From: Haliotis asinina
Lineage: Eukaryota > Mollusca > Gastropoda > Lepetellida > Haliotidae
Reading direction: 5' to 3'
Length of the DNA: 64,000 bases
NCBI RefSeq assembly: GCF_037392515.1
Contig: NC_090292.1
Coordinates: forward strand, 40,872,747-40,936,746
This document shows, one piece after another, positions 57,890-64,000 of this stretch (the first letter of the stretch is position 1; each line of letters opens with the position of its first letter). The notes beneath the pieces are model-generated. The model worked only from the letters and a program-made list of their open reading frames with translations, did not search any database and had not been told where the DNA came from. The translations under genes were made by a program, and so were the position numbers.

Positions 57890-58480
57890 TGTCAAGACTC
57901 GAACGGGTTTGCCTGCGCCAGCTACCCTTACACCATCATCGCCTCTCCTCTCGGGATCGTCCCCTCGCCTGCTATGCAACACCAGCATTTCGTTCTGCTT
58001 CCGGCACTATCACCGACGTATGCACTTGCTCACGGGCGAATCAAGACTCGAACGGGTTTGCCTGCGACAGGTACCCTTTCACCATCATCGCCTCTCCTCT
58101 CGGGATCGTCCCCTCGCCTGCTATGCAACACCAGCATTTCGTTCTGCTTCCGGCACTATCACCGACGTATGCACTTGCTCACGGGCAAATCAAGACTCGA
58201 ACGGGTTTGCCTGCGACAGGTACCCTTTCACCATCATCGCCTCTCCTCTCGGTATCGTCCCCTCGCCTGCTATGCAACACTAGCATTTCGTTCTGCTTCT
58301 GGCACTAGCACCCATCTCTTGGCAAAAGTCAGAAGAGTCTACACTTGCTCACGGGCAAATCAAGACTCGAACGGGTTTGCCTGCGCCAGCTACTGTTTAA
58401 CCATCATCCCCTCTCCTCTCGGGGTCGCCCCCTAAACCTCTGTGCAACACCAGTGTTTTGCCTGCTTCGTGGCTGAGACA
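57890..58480 (+). repeat. 149-bp tandem repeat, about four copies
   Basis: CAAGACTCGAACGGGTTTGC starts at 57893, 58042, 58191 and 58361: two exact 149-bp steps and one 170-bp step with an insertion. Internal landmarks are CTCTCCTCTCGGGATCGTCC and GCATTTCGTTCTGCTTCCGG. Open + frames across it are products of the repeat. Confidence 0.93.
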
Positions 58481-58605
58481 TCGCCTGCTTCTAGGTAAAA
58501 TCACCGGCGTATGCACTTGCTCACGGTAATTACAGACTATAACCTACTACTTCTATCCTACGGTTTTGGTTTTATCTACTTTCCGGTCTACTTTCACCCT
58601 TCCCC

Positions 58606-60517
58606 CTACTTTCCATGATCTACTTGTTTCTCACCTTGGGGCTGGAGCTGGGGCTGGGTGGAGGAATCTGTTGGAACTGACGCCGATGCAGATTCCTCAG
58701 CGTTTGATCTACCCGCTGCTTGTTGGATAACACCTTGCACAAAAGCAGACTCACTAGCAGCCTGTAAGGGAGTCTTTTTAGCGTAGTACTTATTGACAGT
58801 CTTTTGGCCATGTGCAAGATAGTCACTGGTCATGTTACGTTTTGCAGCATCATTGGGATGCTGCCTTGCCACTTCAGTCTCCAAAGCTTTCCGAACATCC
58901 GTGGCCGTAAATCTCCTACGTTCGTTTTCGGAGTTGTTTTCCACTTCAGTGCCGTCCACTCTGCTGAAGAAAGGAAATTTGTCCGTTAGAGCATCTTCAG
59001 ACATGTCACCACGTACATATTGGCGGCAATCCCTGAACATGTCGTTCAGCAGCCTGTAAGGGAGTCTTTTTAGCGTAGTACTTATTGACAGTCTTTTGGC
59101 CATGTGCAAGATAGTCACTGGTCATGTTACGTTTTGCAGCATCATTGGGATGCTGCCTTGCCACTTCAGTCTCCAAAGCTTTCCGAACATCCGTGGCCGT
59201 AAATCTCCTACGTTCGTTTTCGGAGTTGTTTTCCACTTCAGTGCCGTCCACTCTGCTGAAGAAAGGAAATTTGTCCGTTAGAGCATCTTCAGACATGTCA
59301 CCACGTACATATTGGCGGCAATCCCTGAACATGTCGTAATCCTATTTGCACAAGCCTAGGGTGACCAGGAAGCTCATGCACGTCTTGTGGTCCATGAAAG
59401 AAATTTGGCACCTCCCGGCAACACACCGTGCCTTATTAAAATGAGCCAACTTCATACACGACGCCACTGAAGGTCTTTGGGCATGTCCAAGTTGAATTAT
59501 CCCACAAGACAAGTACCGCATCACCAGGCGCTGATCGTCCTCAGATGGAAGTTGATCTGCCTTGGCCCGGTCCAGGATGTCCCTCACCTCTTGTCTGGTT
59601 GCAGGATCGATGTGCCCCTTTTGAACAACGGAAATGGGCGGCGGTTGTTTGGTTTCATCTCATTCTGTAACAGATTTACGGACCTCTTCGCGTTTATACT
59701 GGCTACTGACACCTGAAAATCAACAATGCGTAGCACTTGTAAACCTACGCAAATTATCGAAAACCCTTGGTAACATTTGAACATACGTTTGACAGTAACT
59801 GAGAAAGGATATGACAGCTGACATGCAATTTTTAATACCACCTGCAGAAACCCCATTTTGTGAAAGGACCGTGTTAGAATAATAAATTTCATCTACGTGC
59901 TCAAATATATCAAAGTTGATACAAGCCATATTACTATTTGGGAAAACATGTTTTTGGATATGATAGAAAAGCTTAGAAACGCGGCGACACGTGTCACCAG
60001 CATTACGCCGTGCTTTTTTACGAATATTGGTTAAATATTGATAAAACCCTGAAAGTGTTGGCTCACTTTCAGGGAACCTATCGTATAAGCCAGTGTTTGT
60101 AAGATTAGCCCTGACTGTGTTTTGTTTGTAATTATACCGAGTACCACTTCTGGTAGACCCAGTTAAACCAGCACTGGTACTCGGCATTGGATTACTAGTT
60201 GAAGGATAGGCTGCAGATGCGTCCTCTCCTTGAATTGTGTGGCCAAAATGTTTAAGTACCCTGATGTAATCAGGGATTTGATTTTTGTTGACACTGTATG
60301 TGCCACAAAATGCCAATAGAGCCGACATTTGCACAAGCTGTGTAGCAGTATAGGACTCGCTACGGCGGCGATTTTGGGCGTGTATGGCGTGTGGACCAGG
60401 AGTAGAACTACCAGGATAACATTGCTTTAAATGCACGAGGCCTTTGTAATATGTTTTACACTTTTGACAAACGACCGATGTTTGTGGAAGGCATACTTTA
60501 TTATATTGCTGGGACAC
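58606..60517 (-). pseudogene. Crypton-like tyrosine recombinase relic
   Basis: Tyrosine recombinases of Crypton-type elements cut and rejoin DNA through a covalent Tyr link. One frame runs from about 60517 to 59006 with stops at 59720 (TGA), 59660 (TGA) and 59339 (TAG). It gives a Cys/His stretch (VVCQKCKTYYKGLVHLKQC), an N-terminal core-binding-like domain (SGFYQYLTNIRKKA, VSKLFYHIQKHVF, GGIKNCMSAVISFLSYC), then PPISV, YLSCGIIQLGHAQRPSV (candidate catalytic Arg), MDHKTCMS and, C-terminally, FTATDVRKALETEVA and YLAHGQKTVNKYY (His and Tyr region). A 292-bp tandem duplication repeats the C-terminal catalytic part in a shifted frame; after it the frame continues to a Ser/Gln-rich tail ending at 58606. 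No ATG at the apparent start. Family assignment is from motif pattern only. Confidence 0.65.
58756..59339. repeat. 292-bp tandem duplication inside the recombinase relic
   Basis: AGCAGCCTGTAAGGGAGTCT begins at 58756 and again at 59048. The two 292-bp copies appear identical by eye, implying recent origin. 292 is not a multiple of 3, so the second copy is out of frame. Confidence 0.95.
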
Positions 60518-60519
60518 TT

Positions 60520-61380
60520 ACTTTCTGGGAATGATTGGGCACTACAGAAGAGGGTCTGGATGTCACAGTCTTGGACAAATTAAGAAATAAACTGCTTATA
60601 CAATATGTCTATTTAGGGAATAAACCTAGTTATGTTGAGTTTCGTTTTGATAAAGTGAGCAACGTAAATGACTGAAAAGTGCAGAAATTAAGAACAAACG
60701 AGTAGAAATAACAGTAAAGTTCACTTGCCAATGGTGATTGCCAACGCTGACTGGTAGTGATCCACTAAGACACTTGGTCTGTGATGATGAAATTGCAGTG
60801 AAATGCATTCCCTTATGTTACCACGTCGCGGTCAGACAACCAATGGAATGGTTTAGATGAAGTTCACGTGGCCATGTTTCTACGGGGGAGGAGGAAACTG
60901 GAAATTGTCCATCTCCATTCCATGTGTGGTGTCCATTTGGAGGGGCATGAGCATGCCAAAAGGTGTGAATTGCCCATGCCAAAGAAATTTTATACACAAA
61001 GTTGAAGTCAGTGGGGCGACGAGGTTTAAAATCACAAAGTAGCGGCATGTCAAAAGGAAGTGACCCAAGCTGAGTGATTATAACCATAAGAGAGCAAGGC
61101 AGGTGACGAAATTACGTTTGCTGATAAGTAGCATCTCCAGAGTACGGAGATGTGAACACAGACGAGTGATATACAGCTAATCAGGTAATAATCAAGTTTA
61201 CAGGAAGGTAGAGAAGAACGTGTCTATACAATCAGTCCATGCGGCCAGATCTGAAAGAAGTTATGAAAATAATGATGATAAGGAGTTGCGACCGCAACAG
61301 AGTAATTAAGTGGCCAGACAGAGGCGGCCTTTGTGATAAGTTACAGTTGTCAGAGCATGGCGCCAGCTTGTCTATTTGAT
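60520..61380. other. Intergenic stretch
   Basis: No gene supported; it contains several 60-90 codon frames on both strands without motifs. Confidence 0.3.
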
Positions 61381-61389
61381 GCGCGTCGT

Positions 61390-62230
61390 GATATAATGGA
61401 ACGCTTATTCGAATGCACATTATACCTTGGCACATCAACATTTTCAAGGTATTACCGACCCCTTTTACACCTTTGATTTCTTATGCTGAAGTAACAGCTG
61501 AGGAAAGATGCACGCAAGATCCCCATTTCTACCAGCCACACGCACATGTACAGTTACATAATGCCGCGCATTGCCTGATTAAAAGATGTTCCTTGAATGC
61601 ATATTATAACCTGGCATAGACGCACTTTCAAGGACTTTCAGATGCATTTGAAACATTAAATTTTGGATGATGGATCGTGAAATTATAGGTGCCGTAACAC
61701 TGACGGGAGAAGTGCGCCAGACCCCCGAGTTTACCGGCCATTAGCGCAAGTGCAGTTGCATAATGACGCGCATGGCTTGACTGTCTGAGGTGACCGCACT
61801 TTCAAGGGCTTTCCAATGCATTGTAAATCTTTCATTTTGGATGAAGGATAATGAAATAATAGCTGGCGGAAGGTACGCGCCAGATCCCCATTTTTTACCT
61901 ACCAGTCGCACAAGAACAGTTACGTAATGACGCGCATTGTCTGATTATCTCACGTTCCTCGAATGTCCGTTATAATTTGGCAGAGCCGCACTTTCAAAGG
62001 CTTTCAGATGCATGTTAAAAATTAAATTTTGGATGGTGGATCGTGAAATTATAGCTGCCGTAACACGGAAGGGAGACGCGCTCCGGATCCCCGACTACTT
62101 TACCCGCCATTAGCGCAAATGCATTTACATAATGGCGCGCATTGCTTGACTCTCTGACGCCACTCGAATGAACATTACACCTTGGCAGAACCGCACTTTA
62201 CAGGGTTTTCCATCACAGTAAAAGTTTATA
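61390..62230 (+). repeat. Diverged tandem repeat, about 175-205 bp
   Basis: CGCACTTTCAAGG(A/G)CTTTC-type text near 61622, 61797, 61990 and 62192 (weaker near 61435), each preceded by ACCTTGGCA-like and followed by GATCGTGAAATTATAG, CGCCAGA(T/C)CCCC and ATAATGACGCGCATTG-like blocks. Alternate units look more alike than neighbours, suggesting a dimeric (about 370 bp) structure. Confidence 0.75.
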
Positions 62231-62234
62231 TATT

Positions 62235-63244
62235 AAGACTACGGGCATTGCTTTTATGGCTTTATTCCAATTCATTGCAACTTTAGCTCTGTCACCTATA
62301 TTGATTCCTGTGTAGCGCGGACGTCTAATGTTGCACACCAGCATGTTACACATTTTCAGAATCCTACATGAAACACTTTGCAAATGCTTTATAGATGTAA
62401 ATGTTAACGACGCCGGTATAGCCGGTGAATAGATTCATCTGAATTCCGCCAATCTATATCACCTGCGGTGTTTGTTGCATTTCGCACATTAATACCCATA
62501 TAGCTCCATTACTATACACTGTCTGACACACGCTTTAAATGGCTTTCAAACGCAGTATAGAAATGCATTTTCTGAGGTGAATGGTAAGAGTGGTTGCCAT
62601 TACATCATGACCGGACTATGGTGGTATGATGTCTGCTGTGATATAGAAGAATTGAAGTTCAACAAAATTACACAAACGATCATGTCGGAGATTCAATCTG
62701 GACTGGTTACCAGGGGCAGCATTAGAATCACGTTTGCATTTTTGAGAGAGCATGTATAACATGCATAGATATCACAAAGTAAAAGGCTTCCAAAATACAA
62801 TGGCGCGAGCGACTTCCACCGGAGGCTGGGTGGAAGAAAAGTCTTCCACCGAGACTTCTTTGGAAGAAATTCAGACGGCCTAAAGTCACAGAAACCTTAA
62901 TTGCTCGGCTATAAATTTGCCAAAAAAGAAACGGAAAAATTCTACGTGACGCGCAAGGGTCCCGTTATCCAACGACATGCAGGATGCGCGTGTAAGGCGG
63001 CGAATGCAGCTCCCAAAGGGAGCCGTGCGGAAATAGGTGATACAATCTGGGTGGTTTACAACGAGCTTAAATTTGACCCTAGTTCATATATCACCAAAGT
63101 AATTATCCAGTTCTTTGCCCCAGACGACTTTCAGCACACACTCCCACCAGTGACCACATCGCCATACTATGGTATCATGTGATTCTGAGTTTCCATTGTC
63201 TGCCGTGTTTTAGCGTCACGTGCAATTACTAGAACAGTAAATAT
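62235..63244. other. Intergenic stretch
   Basis: One 93-codon open frame (62901-63182, +) has no recognised motif. TTCCACCGGAGGCTGGGTGG and GTCTTCCACCGAGACTTC near 62813-62865 form a small imperfect local repeat. Confidence 0.3.
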
Positions 63245-64000
63245 AACAATTTCAAATCCTTATTTATAGATGGGTCCAAGGACGGTGACACAATGGCTTG
63301 TGCTTCGGTCATTGCATCCAGAACAATATCTTCTAAATTACCCGATAACAACTCTATTTTCAGCTGAAGCAAACGCCATACTAATATTAATGGCTCTTAA
63401 AAATATTCAAAGACACCCTAAATATGCACAATATATCATATTTTCAGATTCTCTTTCTTGCCTTCAGGCTGTTAAAAATCTTTCTTGTAAACATCCAGTT
63501 TTTAATAGAAATTATTGAGTTATGTAATGTTCTTCCTATTGGCCAGTTGGACATCATCTTTTGCTGGTTACCCAGCCACGTCGGCATTTCTTGAAACACA
63601 ATGCTGATCGTGCCGCCAAGGCAGCACTCAACAAATCTGTGACACCACTTCTTATTCCATACAGTGATTAAAAGGCTACCATTAGATCTTATATACGTGA
63701 TCTGATGCAGAAGCAGTGGGACACTCAAGTAGGTATCATTACACTACTTGAAATAAAGCCCTACACTGGTTACACCTACCTGGGTTGTCAGTCCAGATTT
63801 GAAGAGGTTATTTTGCGACGATGTCGTATCTCATGCATACCTGTTAAAAGGTGAGGATCCTCTGTTTTGTATCCCCTGTGAAGAGAGAGCCAGGGTCAAA
63901 CATATCATGCTTGACTGTGTTGAATTCTCAATCACAAGGGAGAAATATTTCAAAGTCCAAACTGTTAAGGATCTTTTACCACTGTTAGTAATCATTTAAT
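63245..64000 (+). pseudogene. Second LINE copy, RNase H to C-terminus, cut by window end
   Basis: Closely related to ORF2 of the LINE at 15439-21463, in the opposite orientation. Broken frames give a WVQGR/DGSKDG start, FSAEANAI, NIQRHPKYAQYIIFSDSLSC, CWLPSHVGIS, GYTYLGCQSRFEEVILRRCR, then FCIPCEERARVKHIMLDC and ITREKYFKVQTVKDLLPLL. Several frame changes and a TAA near 63670. The left edge at about 63245 is abrupt, so this copy is probably 5' truncated at insertion; the 3' UTR and tail lie outside the window. Confidence 0.88.

Noticed and set aside
57758..58435. 225-codon + strand ORF
   Set aside because: Mostly the 149-bp tandem repeat, which shifts frame every unit; no motif.
62901..63182. 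93-codon + strand ORF
   Set aside because: No motif, no splice sites matched to a neighbour and no homologous feature recognised; left as unassigned.

Overview
The window is eukaryotic, repeat-dense DNA and is best explained as a marine gastropod, most likely an abalone (Haliotis). The basis is a set of short interspersed elements with GAGTGAGTGAG ends and AGCAATATTCCAGC-type bodies, recalled as very common in abalone sequence, together with split genes and molluscan-type LINE, Tc1 and Crypton-like relics. No bacterial or viral gene organisation is present.

Layout. 0.6-8 kb: a decayed P-element/THAP9-type transposase (+), a broken gene for an unrecognised protein ending in a zinc-binding module (-), and a PIF1-like helicase (-) with one clear intron. 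8-15 kb: repeats, two MITE-like inverted-repeat elements, a decayed Tc1 element and a tentative two-exon gene for a small secreted protein (9911-11622, -). 15.4-21.5 kb: a complete but inactivated LINE of the I/Nimb type (-), flanked by a 12-bp target-site duplication. 22-26 kb: SINEs and a 17-bp minisatellite.

26.5-40.8 kb: the one host gene that can be rebuilt with confidence, a METTL24-like membrane-anchored methyltransferase (-). It has seven coding exons and 287 codons plus stop, with every splice phase agreeing. Its introns are filled with SINEs, Tc1 remnants and five tandem arrays, two of which lie about 15-20 bp from exon edges.

41-44 kb: SINEs and a Tc1/mariner remnant. 44.0-55.06 kb: an 11-kb minisatellite of 33/36-bp units that includes a tandem pair of 3,475-bp higher-order blocks. 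56-58.5 kb: further tandem repeats. 58.6-60.5 kb: a Crypton-like tyrosine recombinase relic (-) with an internal 292-bp duplication. 61.4-62.2 kb: a diverged tandem repeat. 63.2-64 kb: the 3' part of a second LINE of the same family (+).

How it fits together. The LINE and both SINE families share a 3' tail of about 55 nt ending in (ACTC)n and make 11-14 bp target duplications, which fits the SINEs being moved by this LINE family. One tandem array (33.3-33.8 kb) appears to have grown out of such a SINE tail. All coordinates and splice calls were made by eye, without any database search.
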